Shown here: positions 1-8,453 of the stretch, piece by piece
Layout of the letters: each line of letters starts with the position of its first letter
How positions within the stretch are numbered: the stretch's first letter is position 1
Assembly (NCBI RefSeq): GCF_000378745.1
Contig: NZ_KB905270.1
Coordinates: forward strand, 53,861 to 117,860
DNA length: 64,000 nt
Reading direction: 5' to 3'
Source of the DNA: Prevotella amnii DSM 23384 = JCM 14753
Lineage (GTDB): Bacteria > Bacteroidota > Bacteroidia > Bacteroidales > Bacteroidaceae
Made by a program: the position numbers and the translations under genes
The notes under the pieces: model-generated
Seen by the model: only the letters and a program-made list of their open reading frames with translations
Told to the model about the DNA's origin: nothing
Databases searched by the model: none

Positions 1-981
1 AGGAAGCTCATAGCGTGCAGCAAGATTCCATTTCCCAGATTTGAAGTCAATGCCAATAATAGGAGTTATACCCCATCCACGCTGAGTGCAGTCAAGTTGT
101 TTATCAGATACCATTTCCTGACCTTTTCTGAAAGTAGCAGATGCTATTTCTGCCTTTTTTGCCATTTCGGTATATGTCTTCTTTTTAGCAGGCTCTGTAG
201 CTGTAGCAGATAAACCGTTAAGCTGTGCAGCTTTGTTGCTATATTCATCTGCTTGTGCTTTAAAATAATTATGAAGATTTTCATCAGTGCCATTGATGTT
301 AGCTGTGATATTTTTGATGTGACCTTGGTACTCATTGTAGATATAATTAAAACGTGTACCACCGTAAACAGCTAACTTATTGTTTATCTTATAAGATGTT
401 CCTAATTGTAAACCAAAGACATATTGCTGCCCTTGCATAAACAAATCGGCATTATATCTTGGGGTCTTTGAGCCTAACCCCTTACTTTTAAGATATATTG
501 GTAGCAATGATATAGTGCGCTCAAAGCTACCTAAGCCATTATTAAATGTAGCTTTTCCGCCTCCACCGGTTAAGCCAAAGCCCATTTGGAAGCTCCATTT
601 TCCTTTATTATAAGCAGCCTGAATAGTTGGGAAAATAGGTACAGAAGCCTTGGCAATATATTCTTTTGCACCATTTTTATCTCCACCATTAAGTTTGAAA
701 GGCTGATAAAAAGGAGTGTTTTCTAAGCCTTTTATATTTATACCTGATAGTACTGTACGAGTTTGGTATATATTCTGAACACCTAAACTAAGATGAAATC
801 CATCGGATAAAAATGCTACACCAGCAGGATTAAAATAAACTCCATCTACACCAATAGCACCAGTTCTTGCCAAAGAACGTAAGTAAGGAATGCTTTGATT
901 GGTATTTGTTAGAAGCCCACCGGCATTAGCTGTAAGCGTTGTTGCTAATAAACCAATCGTTGCAAAAACTTTAGTCTTCAT
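1..981 (-). CDS. OmpP1/FadL-family outer-membrane porin (3' end outside window)
   Basis: Outer-membrane beta-barrel of the OmpP1/FadL/TodX family, which lets hydrophobic molecules such as long-chain fatty acids cross the outer membrane. The frame opens at the ATG at 981 with a Sec signal peptide (MKTKVFATIGLLATTLTANA), stays open for 327 codons and runs off the left edge, so the last barrel strands are not seen. The Asn-Pro-Ala motif at residues 51-53 (GVYFNPAGVAFLSDG) is typical of the FadL N-terminus, and glycine/aromatic runs such as FQMGFGLTGGGG look like barrel strands. A full -33/-7 promoter lies 47 bases upstream. The family is seen directly; the substrate cannot be told from sequence. 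Confidence 0.85.
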   Translation of the reverse strand, partial: MKTKVFATIGLLATTLTANAGGLLTNTNQSIPYLRSLARTGAIGVDGVYFNPAGVAFLSDGFHLSLGVQNIYQTRTVLSGINIKGLENTPFYQPFKLNGGDKNGAKEYIAKASVPIFPTIQAAYNKGKWSFQMGFGLTGGGGKATFNNGLGSFERTISLLPIYLKSKGLGSKTPRYNADLFMQGQQYVFGLQLGTSYKINNKLAVYGGTRFNYIYNEYQGHIKNITANINGTDENLHNYFKAQADEYSNKAAQLNGLSATATEPAKKKTYTEMAKKAEIASATFRKGQEMVSDKQLDCTQRGWGITPIIGIDFKSGKWNLAARYELP

Positions 982-1027
982 AATTTTTTTAACTTTTTTA
1001 ATTAAGTTGTTACCTAAAATACAGGTG

Positions 1028-1059
1028 CAAAGGTATTCTGTTTGTCCTAAATATCCAAA
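1028..1059 (-). promoter_or_regulatory. Bacteroidetes-type promoter of the porin gene
   Basis: On the minus strand TTTG (1059-1056) is followed after 20 bases by TACCTTTG (1035-1028), matching the Bacteroidetes primary-sigma consensus TTTG-N19-TAnnTTTG. The predicted start near 1023 gives a leader of about 42 bases. The remaining 982-1168 sequence is AT-rich with no other recognised feature. Confidence 0.7.
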
Positions 1060-1168
1060 CTTTTCTATTGTTTTATAACGTTTTCTTTATTAAGATATTA
1101 TTTCTTTTTCTCTTAAAACCTTTATAAACAACTTATTTATAAATAATTAAAAAGACCGTTTTTTATAT

Positions 1169-3238
1169 TTACTTGCTTTGTAAAATTTCACTTTTAAGTT
1201 TAGGATATTGTATTCGTGTATGATAAATAGCTTTTAATCGCTCTATTAAAACACTTTTTGCTGTAGTAATATCAAGAAAGGTTATAGGCGCGTCGTTAAA
1301 ACTTCCTTGTTCTACTTGTTCATCTATAATCCTATTAACAAGGTTACTTATAGACTCTTCAGAGTATTCTGTTAGCGAATGAGAGGCAGCTTCTACACTA
1401 TCGCTCATCATCAAAATAGCTTGTTCACGTGTAAAAGGGTTAGGTCCAGGATAGCGAAAAGGTGTAACATCAACCTCTTCATCAGGGTGTTCATTTTGAT
1501 AATGAATATAGAAATATTTAACTATTCCTGCTCCGTGATGTGTAGATATAAAATCTTTTATCATAGAGGGTAGTCTGTTTTGTTCTGCAAGTTTTAATCC
1601 ATATGTAACATGACTTATAATGATACGTGCACTTTCAATGTCTGTTAGCTTGTCGTGTGGATTAACGCCTGCTTGATTTTCTGTAAAGAACACAGGATTT
1701 ATCATTTTTCCAATGTCATGATATAAAGCACCAGTACGTAATAGCTGTGCTTTAGCACCTATTTTATTAGCTATTTCTACTGCAAGGTTTCCTACAGTAA
1801 TAGAATGCTGAAAGGTGCCCGGAGCTGTCTCGCTAAGCTGTCTAAGAAGCTGGTTGTTAGTGTTAGAAAGCTCAAACATTGTAACGGTGGATATGAAGCC
1901 GAAAGTTTTTTCTATAATTAACATTAATGGATATGTAAACAAAAGGAAAATACCATTTATGATAAGGTAAAGATAAATGGAATGATTGAGTTGAGAGAAG
2001 TTGCTTATTTGTGTAAGTTGTAGTGCTAAATACATAGCCCCAGAACCGAGAGTAACGACTATAGCAGTAACAAAAATCTGACTTCTCTTAGCCAATTCGC
2101 GCAAAGAGTAAATGGCTATTAACCCAGCTGTAAGCTGTAGAGCAATAAATTCGTATTGATATTTTACGGCAGCAGCAGATATTAATATCATAGTAACGTA
2201 GGTGATAAAGGCTGTACGTGAATCGGTAAAAACGCGCGTAAATATTGCTGCCATAGCAAAAGGTATTATATATATACTAAGCATTGCATGCTCTATCATT
2301 ATTGAGGTAATGATAGAAAAAAGGGCAATAGTAGCATAAAGCAGTCCTAAAGTACGAGGTTTTTTAAGGTAATCTTTCCTAAAAAGGTTTAGATAAAAAG
2401 TGAAAAGTACCATTAAAATGAATACATAAAGTGTTTGTCCTATAATGGTTGATAATACTTCATTTTGTGAAGCATTACGTTTTTCCATAGCTTGTTCAAA
2501 GGAATTAAGTATTCTATAAGTTTTGGCATCTATAATATCACCTCTGTCTATTATGCTTTGTCCCTCTAAAACCATGCCCGAAGCTTGTGGTAAAAGGCTT
2601 AACATATCATTTGCTTCTGCATCACTTCTGTCTTTATCGTATATAAGATTTGGCTCTATATAGTCATTTAGGTTACATTGTTGTAGTGTTGCCCTGTAAG
2701 GAGATAGCTGTGGATCCATGAAAATCTGTTCATAAGCCGCAGCTGTTGAGTATACATTTTTCAAAGGTGTGCTTACAGCTTGTTTATCTGTTACTATTCT
2801 GATAAGTGCATTTGTATCTTTTGCAATATTATTATATTGCTGCGGATCTATTATGCCTACGGAGTAAATCTTATGAAAACGTTTTATAATAATATTATTA
2901 TAATAGGTAGGTAGACCAGGAATACCAGCTTTGTAGGCATCTTCAAAAGCCTTTATATTTTTTGTTTCTACATTTTTTTGTTTATGATAATAAGGCTGAA
3001 AATTGTTTAAGATAGAGTCGCGTTCCTGTTTTATAGTTTCTTCTGTTTTAAAGATAGGAAAGTCGAATTTAGCTATTAATTGCCCATAAAGCCATGGTTT
3101 TCCCTCTTCGTAGTGAAAGAACTTGCCTTTATTTTTAGGTAAAAAGAAAGAAATAATAGCAGTAACTACTATGATTAGTAGTATCATTACAATTAGGTTA
3201 CGCCAATAGTTATTCTTTTTATAGTTGAATTGAATCAT
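1169..3238 (-). CDS. pgpH: Membrane HD-domain phosphodiesterase, PgpH/YqfF (7TM-HD) type
   Basis: Inner-membrane phosphohydrolase. Members of the 7TM-HD family degrade the second messenger cyclic di-AMP to pApA. An N-terminal membrane anchor (about residues 14-33) precedes an extracytoplasmic domain of about 230 residues, then about seven hydrophobic helices (roughly 270-460) and a cytoplasmic HD domain. The HD signature is visible as YHDIGKM near residue 506, and the family-typical [10 protein letters not shown] lies about 30 residues earlier. At 689 residues it has normal length. It is divergent from gltX. The family assignment is firm; cyclic di-AMP as substrate is inferred from characterised members. 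Confidence 0.87.
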   Translation of the reverse strand: MIQFNYKKNNYWRNLIVMILLIIVVTAIISFFLPKNKGKFFHYEEGKPWLYGQLIAKFDFPIFKTEETIKQERDSILNNFQPYYHKQKNVETKNIKAFEDAYKAGIPGLPTYYNNIIIKRFHKIYSVGIIDPQQYNNIAKDTNALIRIVTDKQAVSTPLKNVYSTAAAYEQIFMDPQLSPYRATLQQCNLNDYIEPNLIYDKDRSDAEANDMLSLLPQASGMVLEGQSIIDRGDIIDAKTYRILNSFEQAMEKRNASQNEVLSTIIGQTLYVFILMVLFTFYLNLFRKDYLKKPRTLGLLYATIALFSIITSIMIEHAMLSIYIIPFAMAAIFTRVFTDSRTAFITYVTMILISAAAVKYQYEFIALQLTAGLIAIYSLRELAKRSQIFVTAIVVTLGSGAMYLALQLTQISNFSQLNHSIYLYLIINGIFLLFTYPLMLIIEKTFGFISTVTMFELSNTNNQLLRQLSETAPGTFQHSITVGNLAVEIANKIGAKAQLLRTGALYHDIGKMINPVFFTENQAGVNPHDKLTDIESARIIISHVTYGLKLAEQNRLPSMIKDFISTHHGAGIVKYFYIHYQNEHPDEEVDVTPFRYPGPNPFTREQAILMMSDSVEAASHSLTEYSEESISNLVNRIIDEQVEQGSFNDAPITFLDITTAKSVLIERLKAIYHTRIQYPKLKSEILQSK

Positions 3239-3313
3239 ATATTTTTGTGTTTGCTGTTATTCTAATAATATGCGAAAATACGAAAAAAATAGTGTATCAT
3301 CGAAAAAAAACAC

Positions 3314-3321
3314 TAATTTTG
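3314..3321 (+). promoter_or_regulatory. -7 element of the gltX operon promoter
   Basis: TAATTTTG matches the TAnnTTTG -7 consensus. No clear -33 TTG is present. It places transcription start near 3327, inside the 5' part of the long open frame that begins at 3270, so translation must begin downstream, at the ATG at 3345. Confidence 0.55.
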
Positions 3322-3344
3322 CACAAACTATTAATAGAAAAACA

Positions 3345-4862
3345 ATGTCTGAAAGAAAAGTAAGAGTACGTTTTGCACCTAGTCCAACAGGTGCTTTGCA
3401 CATTGGTGGTGTGCGTACAGCTTTGTTTAATTATCTTTTTGCAAAACAAAATGGCGGAAAGTTAGTGTTCCGTATAGAAGATACTGATTCACATCGTTTT
3501 GTAAATGGTGCAGAAGAATATATTATAGAGTCGTTTAAATGGCTTGGAATACAGTTTGATGAGGGCGTTAGTTTTGGAGGAGATAAAGGCCCTTATCGTC
3601 AGAGCGAGCGTCGTGATATATATAAAAAATATGTTGATGAATTGCTCTCTAATGGTAAAGCGTATATAGCTTTTGATACTCCAGAGGAGTTAGAGGCAAA
3701 GCGTGCTGAGATAGAAAATTTCCAGTATGATGCACATACTCGTGGAAAGATGCGCAATTCTCTTACCCTTTCAGAGGCAGAAGTAAAGGCTTTAATAGAT
3801 GACGGTAAACAGTATGTGGTACGTTTTAAGGTAGATCCGGGTGAAGAGGTTCATGTTAAAGATATGATTCGTGGTGATGTCTGCATTAAAACAGACATCT
3901 TAGATGATAAGGTTCTTTATAAAAGTGCAGATGAATTACCTACTTACCATCTTGCAAATATTGTAGATGATCATTTGATGGATATCTCTCATGTTATTCG
4001 TGGTGAAGAGTGGTTGCCCAGTGCGCCATTGCATGTGCTTCTTTATCGTGCATTTGGCTGGGAATATACTATGCCAAGTTTTGCTCATTTACCATTATTG
4101 TTAAAGCCAGAAGGTAAGGGTAAGCTAAGCAAGCGTGATGGTGATAGGTTAGGGTTCCCTGTTTTTCCTTTAGAATGGGTTGATCCTAAAACTCATGAAG
4201 TTAGTTCAGGATACCGTGAAAGTGGTTATTTCCCAGAGGCAGTTGTCAATTTCCTTGCCCTTTTAGGTTGGAATCCTGGCACTGAACAAGAAATATTTTC
4301 ACTTGATGAGCTTGTTAAAGCCTTTGATATATCTAAATGTTCTAAGAGCGGGGCTAAATTTGATTATAAGAAAGGTATATGGTTTAACCATGAATATATA
4401 CTAAAAAAGACCGATAAAGAAATAGCTCAGTTGTTTGCCCCTATAGTAGCAAACAATGGTGTAAATGCTTCTATGGAGCAGATTACGCAAGTTGTTCACA
4501 TGATGAAGGATCGTGTAAATTTTGTAAAAGATCTTTGGAGTCTTTGTTCATTCTTTTTTATTCCTCCTATTACCTATGATGAAAAGACTGTTAGAAAGCG
4601 TTGGAAAGAATATTCTTCTAAGCAGATGAGTGAGCTTGCTGAGGTATTGAAAGGCATAGACGATTTTACTATATCAGGGCAAGAGGCTGTAGTAATGAAG
4701 TGGGTAGAGGATAAGGGCTATAAGCTTGGCGATGTTATGAATGCTTTTCGTCTTACTCTTGTTGGCGAGGGAAAAGGTCCTGGTATGTTTGATATTTCAG
4801 CATTTTTAGGTAAGGAAGAGACTCTTGATCGTATATATAAGGCTATAAAGATATTAGGTTAA
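3345..4862 (+). CDS. gltX: Glutamate--tRNA ligase
   Basis: Charges tRNA-Glu with glutamate in the cytoplasm; class I aminoacyl-tRNA synthetase of 505 residues. The HIGH-type ATP signature is in [13 protein letters not shown] at residues 10-22 and the KMSKS-type loop is KLSKRDG near residue 260. The frame is open from 3270, but the 25 extra residues are not family-like and the -7 element at 3314 lies within them, so the ATG at 3345 ([14 protein letters not shown]) is chosen. First gene of a tight co-directional group with kdtA (31-base gap), a zinc-ribbon protein and trpS. The discriminating GluRS was inferred from overall family resemblance, not from specific tRNA-contact residues. Confidence 0.95.
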   Translation: MSERKVRVRFAPSPTGALHIGGVRTALFNYLFAKQNGGKLVFRIEDTDSHRFVNGAEEYIIESFKWLGIQFDEGVSFGGDKGPYRQSERRDIYKKYVDELLSNGKAYIAFDTPEELEAKRAEIENFQYDAHTRGKMRNSLTLSEAEVKALIDDGKQYVVRFKVDPGEEVHVKDMIRGDVCIKTDILDDKVLYKSADELPTYHLANIVDDHLMDISHVIRGEEWLPSAPLHVLLYRAFGWEYTMPSFAHLPLLLKPEGKGKLSKRDGDRLGFPVFPLEWVDPKTHEVSSGYRESGYFPEAVVNFLALLGWNPGTEQEIFSLDELVKAFDISKCSKSGAKFDYKKGIWFNHEYILKKTDKEIAQLFAPIVANNGVNASMEQITQVVHMMKDRVNFVKDLWSLCSFFFIPPITYDEKTVRKRWKEYSSKQMSELAEVLKGIDDFTISGQEAVVMKWVEDKGYKLGDVMNAFRLTLVGEGKGPGMFDISAFLGKEETLDRIYKAIKILG

Positions 4863-4893
4863 TTATTTAGCAATATATAAAGCATAATAGCAG

Positions 4894-6129
4894 ATGTATA
4901 ACATAATCATGTATCTTACTCAGTTTTGTATAGCAGTGGGTAGCTGCTTTAGTAAGAAGCTGCGAAAGATGTGGCGTGGTGAGCGTGTTGCTATTAAAGT
5001 AATACGAGAGAAAATAGATCCTAACGCTAAATATGTTTGGTTTCATGCTGCTTCGTTAGGAGAGTTTGAGCAAGGGCGTCCACTTATAGAGAGGGTACGT
5101 AAGGAATATCCAGAGTACAAGATACTCTTAACTTTCTTTTCACCTTCAGGCTATGAGGTATGTAAGAATTATGCTGTAGCAGATATTGTTACTTATCTCC
5201 CAATAGATACTATTATTAATGCTCGTGCTTTTCTTCGTGCCATTCGTCCTGTTATGGCATTTTTTATAAAATATGAGTTTTGGTATAATTATCTTCATAT
5301 ACTTCAGCATCGTGGTATACCTACTTACAGTGTTTCTAGTATATTTCGTCCTGAACAGGTTTTCTTTAAATGGTATGGAGGTGGTTATAGTAGGGTGCTT
5401 CATTGTTTTACTCATTTGTTTGTGCAAAATGAAGAGAGTAAGCAGCTATTAAATGGTATAGGTGTAAAAAACAGTACTGTAGTAGGTGATACACGTTTTG
5501 ATCGTGTTTTAAATATAAAAGAATATTGTAAGCAGTTACCTATTATAGAAAGTTTTATCCATCTTTCAGAAGATAATAAGCCTAAGGTCTTTGTAGCTGG
5601 TTCTTCTTGGCAGCCAGATGAGAGTGTTTTTTTGAAATATTTTAATACTCGTTCTGATTGGAAACTTATTATAGCTCCACATGTTATTAACGAAAATCAT
5701 ATTAAGAGCATAAAGTCTTTATTACAAAATAAGAATGTAGTATGTTACACGCAGACCACTGAAGATGCTGTTTATAATGCTGATGTATTAATAATAGATT
5801 GTTTTGGTTTGCTCTCTTCTGTTTATCGTTATGGCGATATAACGTATGTTGGGGGAGGTTTTGGTGTAGGTATTCATAATGTTCTTGAGGCAGCAGTATG
5901 GGGAAAACCTGTCATTTTCGGTCCTAATAATAAGCATTTTATAGAGGCTCAGGGCTTGAAACGTAGTGGTGGTGGATTTGAAATTAGCGATATTTCTACC
6001 TTTAGCACTCTTATGGAACGTTTGGAGAAAGATATTAATTTTCGTTTAAAAAGTGGTGCTTCGGGAGAAGAATATGTAGCTTCGCTTGCAGGAGCTTCAG
6101 ATAAAGTACTAAGTAAGGTAAAGCTATGA
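4894..6129 (+). CDS. kdtA: 3-deoxy-D-manno-octulosonic acid (Kdo) transferase
   Basis: Transfers Kdo from CMP-Kdo to lipid A precursors at the cytoplasmic face of the inner membrane, an early and essential step of LPS synthesis (GT30 family). The 411-residue length is normal. An N-terminal hydrophobic anchor precedes the KYVWFHAASLGEFEQGRPL motif, which carries the family catalytic Glu, and the C-terminal half has the nucleotide-sugar pocket motif GGGFGVGIHNVLEAA. The stop codon overlaps the start of the next gene by four bases (ATGA), indicating translational coupling. Whether one or two Kdo residues are added cannot be judged here. Confidence 0.93.
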   Translation: MYNIIMYLTQFCIAVGSCFSKKLRKMWRGERVAIKVIREKIDPNAKYVWFHAASLGEFEQGRPLIERVRKEYPEYKILLTFFSPSGYEVCKNYAVADIVTYLPIDTIINARAFLRAIRPVMAFFIKYEFWYNYLHILQHRGIPTYSVSSIFRPEQVFFKWYGGGYSRVLHCFTHLFVQNEESKQLLNGIGVKNSTVVGDTRFDRVLNIKEYCKQLPIIESFIHLSEDNKPKVFVAGSSWQPDESVFLKYFNTRSDWKLIIAPHVINENHIKSIKSLLQNKNVVCYTQTTEDAVYNADVLIIDCFGLLSSVYRYGDITYVGGGFGVGIHNVLEAAVWGKPVIFGPNNKHFIEAQGLKRSGGGFEISDISTFSTLMERLEKDINFRLKSGASGEEYVASLAGASDKVLSKVKL

Positions 6130-6626
6130 AGTATCAGATAACTTGTGATAACTGTGGTTCTAAGTTTATAATAGATGCCGAAGAAGGCTCTACGGTAGAG
6201 TGTAAATGTTTTCATTGTGGAGGAATTATGGATATAACTTTGCCAGTAGTAGGCAAAGATCAAGAATATATTCCTCATAAAGAGCCTTCTTATGACAAGC
6301 CTTATACATTAGAAAAGGCAAAGGAAAGTCATTCTGCTATTATGCTTTGGAGCATATTAGGTGTGTTAGTATTTATATGTGTTTGTGCTGGAGCTTATTT
6401 TTATCTGCAGCCTTCAGGCACAGAGCAACCTGTTCAGCCACAAACAACAGTAATGGATACTATTCCTTATGAGCAGCCAGAGCCAGAGCCTGCAACACCT
6501 CTTGTGCCAGATACGGTAGAGACTGCACCACAAGTAAAACAAGAGGAAAAGGTTTCTACAGAAAGAAAAGAGCAGTATTTACCTACAGACTCCACACAAA
6601 CAGAAAATTCTTCAGATCAAGAATAA
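6126..6626 (+). CDS. Membrane-anchored zinc-ribbon protein, unknown function
   Basis: Function not recognised. Residues 1-35 form a probable zinc ribbon with Cys7, Cys10, Cys26, Cys28 and Cys31 (MKYQITCDNCGSKF, then ECKCFHCGG), resembling the short zinc-ribbon leaders of many envelope proteins. A single transmembrane helix lies at about 74-96 (LWSILGVLVFICVCAGAYFY). The last 70 residues are rich in Pro, Glu and Thr and probably disordered outside the cytoplasm. It is translationally coupled to kdtA by a four-base overlap and lies 69 bases before trpS, so it is probably made with both. An envelope or sensing role would be a guess. Confidence 0.7.
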   Translation: MKYQITCDNCGSKFIIDAEEGSTVECKCFHCGGIMDITLPVVGKDQEYIPHKEPSYDKPYTLEKAKESHSAIMLWSILGVLVFICVCAGAYFYLQPSGTEQPVQPQTTVMDTIPYEQPEPEPATPLVPDTVETAPQVKQEEKVSTERKEQYLPTDSTQTENSSDQE

Positions 6627-6695
6627 GTGCGCCTGCAAGGGAAGTTTTATAGAAAACAGGATTCTATTTTAGATATATAAAATAAAAAATATACA

Positions 6696-7784
6696 ATGAG
6701 AAAAATTATTCTAACAGGCGATCGTCCTACCGGAAAACTTCATCTTGGTCATTATATAGGTTCGTTACGCCGTCGAGTTGAGCTACAAAACATTGGGGAT
6801 TACGATAAAATGTTTGTTTTTATGGCAGATGTGCAGGCACTAACAGATAATGCTGATAATCCTGAAAAGATTAGACAAAACATTATAGAAGTAGCATTAG
6901 ACTATTTATCTGTTGGCTTAGATCCTTCTAAATGTGTGCTTTATATTCAGAGTATGATACCGGAGCTTGCCGAGCTTACCACTTATTTTATGAATCTCAT
7001 CACTGTTAGTCGTGTACAGCGTAACCCTACTGTGAAGACAGAGATTAAGATGCGCAATTTTGAGGCTAATATTCCTATGGGATTCTTTGCTTATCCTGTT
7101 TCGCAAGCTGCAGATATAGCAGCATTTAAAGGTACAACGGTGCCTGCTGGTGAAGATCAAGAGCCTATGATAGAGGTTACTCGTGAGATAGTAAGACGCT
7201 TTAATCAGATATATGCACCAGTATTAGTTGAGCCTAATATAATGCTGCCACAGAATGCTACTGCACGCCGTTTGCCCGGTACTGATGGTAAAGAGAAGAT
7301 GAGTAAGAGCTTAGGAAACTGTATTTATCTATCTGACAGTGCTGATACTGTTTGGCAAAAGGTACGTGGAATGTATACCGATCCTGCTCATATTAATGTA
7401 TCTGATCCTGGACATGTAGAAGGTAACGCTGTGTTTACCTATCTTGATGCGTTTTCTACCGATGAGGATTTTGCTGAGTTTTGGCCAGAATTTGCTAATA
7501 TAGAAGAGCTAAAGGCAGCCTATACAGCAGGTGGAGTGGGCGATATGAAATGTAAAAAGCTTTTGAATAGTGTTCTTAATAAGATACTTGAGCCTATACG
7601 TGCTAGGCGTCATACCTTTGAGCAAGATATTCCAGAGGTGTATAATATTCTTAAAAAAGGTAGTGAAGTGGCACGTGCAGAAGCTGCTAAAACTATGGAC
7701 GAGGTGCGTGCTGCCATGCAGATAAATTACTTTGATGATGCAGAGCTTATACGTTCGCAAGCAGAACGCTTTAGAGCAAAATAA
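6696..7784 (+). CDS. trpS: Tryptophan--tRNA ligase
   Basis: Charges tRNA-Trp in the cytoplasm; class I synthetase of 362 residues. The HIGH-like motif is in [13 protein letters not shown] (residues 11-23) and the KMSKS loop is intact in [11 protein letters not shown] near residue 203. It closes the gltX-kdtA-zinc ribbon group; no TAnnTTTG element is seen in the 69 bases upstream, supporting read-through from gltX. A long palindrome (7929-7972) downstream may end the transcript. Confidence 0.95.
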   Translation: MRKIILTGDRPTGKLHLGHYIGSLRRRVELQNIGDYDKMFVFMADVQALTDNADNPEKIRQNIIEVALDYLSVGLDPSKCVLYIQSMIPELAELTTYFMNLITVSRVQRNPTVKTEIKMRNFEANIPMGFFAYPVSQAADIAAFKGTTVPAGEDQEPMIEVTREIVRRFNQIYAPVLVEPNIMLPQNATARRLPGTDGKEKMSKSLGNCIYLSDSADTVWQKVRGMYTDPAHINVSDPGHVEGNAVFTYLDAFSTDEDFAEFWPEFANIEELKAAYTAGGVGDMKCKKLLNSVLNKILEPIRARRHTFEQDIPEVYNILKKGSEVARAEAAKTMDEVRAAMQINYFDDAELIRSQAERFRAK

Positions 7785-7928
7785 ATAACATAAATGATAG
7801 TACCCTTTGCAGGGCAGATTTGTCTACCTTGATAACGATGTTATTGTGGCATATATATAGAATATTGTGCTGTTTATAGCAGCTTTGCATAGTTTACAAA
7901 AGCGTTTTATTTGATTGAGTATAGATAA

Positions 7929-7972
7929 TATCCTATTCTAAAAAGATAATCAAATCTTTTTAGAATAGGATA
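7929..7972. repeat. Perfect 19-bp palindrome downstream of trpS
   Basis: TATCCTATTCTAAAAAGAT at 7929-7947 pairs perfectly with 7954-7972 around a six-base loop (AATCAA). It is the first strong structure after trpS and could act as its terminator, but no T-run follows on either strand. The preceding 7785-7928 holds only short hairpins and no ORF. Confidence 0.6.
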
Positions 7973-7992
7973 AAAATAATCACTTGTAATGT

Positions 7993-8028
7993 AAAAAAAG
8001 AGTACCGATTTGTTATCGATACTCTTTT
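7993..8028 (-). terminator. Strong intrinsic terminator (minus strand)
   Basis: The arms AAAAGAGTA and TACTCTTTT with an inner CGAT/ATCG stem pair across 7996-8028 around loop TTGTT, with one mismatch. On the minus strand the hairpin runs into seven T (the A-run at 7993-7999). It faces no minus-strand protein gene and is placed to end the candidate small RNA that starts near 8276. Confidence 0.75.
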
Positions 8029-8276
8029 ATATTTTTAATGAAAACTAATAATTTCTTTTTTTTTGAAGCTTGATTTATGGTTCACACCTCACGGTGCTCC
8101 CCAAAATCTTGCATCAATTGTTATCCTAAATCTTAAATCAATCTTTATTACTTTGACTAAAACCTGTATTGAACTTGTTAATCCTGAACAATCGCTTTTG
8201 TTCTTACCTTAAACTAAATAACTAAAAACCTAAATCTATTACTACTAACCTAAACAATCTATTTTTGTTTTTTGAT
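7993..8276 (-). ncRNA. Candidate orphan small RNA of about 285 nt
   Basis: Inferred transcription unit on the minus strand, bounded by a full -33/-7 promoter (8281-8311) and a strong intrinsic terminator (7993-8028). The downstream neighbour trpS is convergent, so this is not the leader of a protein gene. The only start-stop frame noticed is ten codons at 8114-8082 (MQDFGEHREV). Local hairpins are GAACAA/TTGTTC around AAGCGA, and CACC/GGTG around GTGA. Six AGG motifs begin on the minus strand at 8251, 8231, 8209, 8185, 8165 and 8127, spaced 20, 22, 24, 20 and 38 bases in AU-rich context. I do not recognise it as tmRNA, RNase P RNA, SRP RNA or 6S RNA. The ends are predicted; function is unknown. 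Confidence 0.55.
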
Positions 8277-8280
8277 GATG

Positions 8281-8311
8281 CAAAGTTAGTGCTGTTTTCG
8301 CACACACACAA
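8281..8311 (-). promoter_or_regulatory. Promoter of the candidate small RNA
   Basis: On the minus strand TTG (8311-8309) is followed after 20 bases by TAACTTTG (8288-8281), a near-perfect match to the Bacteroidetes primary-sigma consensus. Transcription would start near 8276. The nhaA stop codon (8454) lies behind it, so the promoter can only serve the RNA locus. Confidence 0.75.
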
Positions 8312-8453
8312 GAAAAATGGCATAAAAATATATAGAAGCGGTGCTATTTTTGATACATATCAAGCATTCGTGCTTTTTTTATAGTTAATGGACATTTTTA
8401 TATAAGGTGATATATTAAGTAAGGCTTACTTGTAGAATGTAAGTGTTATAGCA

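Noticed and set aside
144..362. 72-codon minus-strand frame
   Set aside because: It lies out of frame inside the OmpP1/FadL gene, whose frame is continuous from 981 to 1 with a signal peptide and family motif.
7993..8276. Candidate small RNA as tmRNA, RNase P RNA, SRP RNA or 6S RNA
   Set aside because: None of the hallmark sequences that I know was found, and the two ends are not complementary as in 6S RNA. A covariance-model search would settle it.
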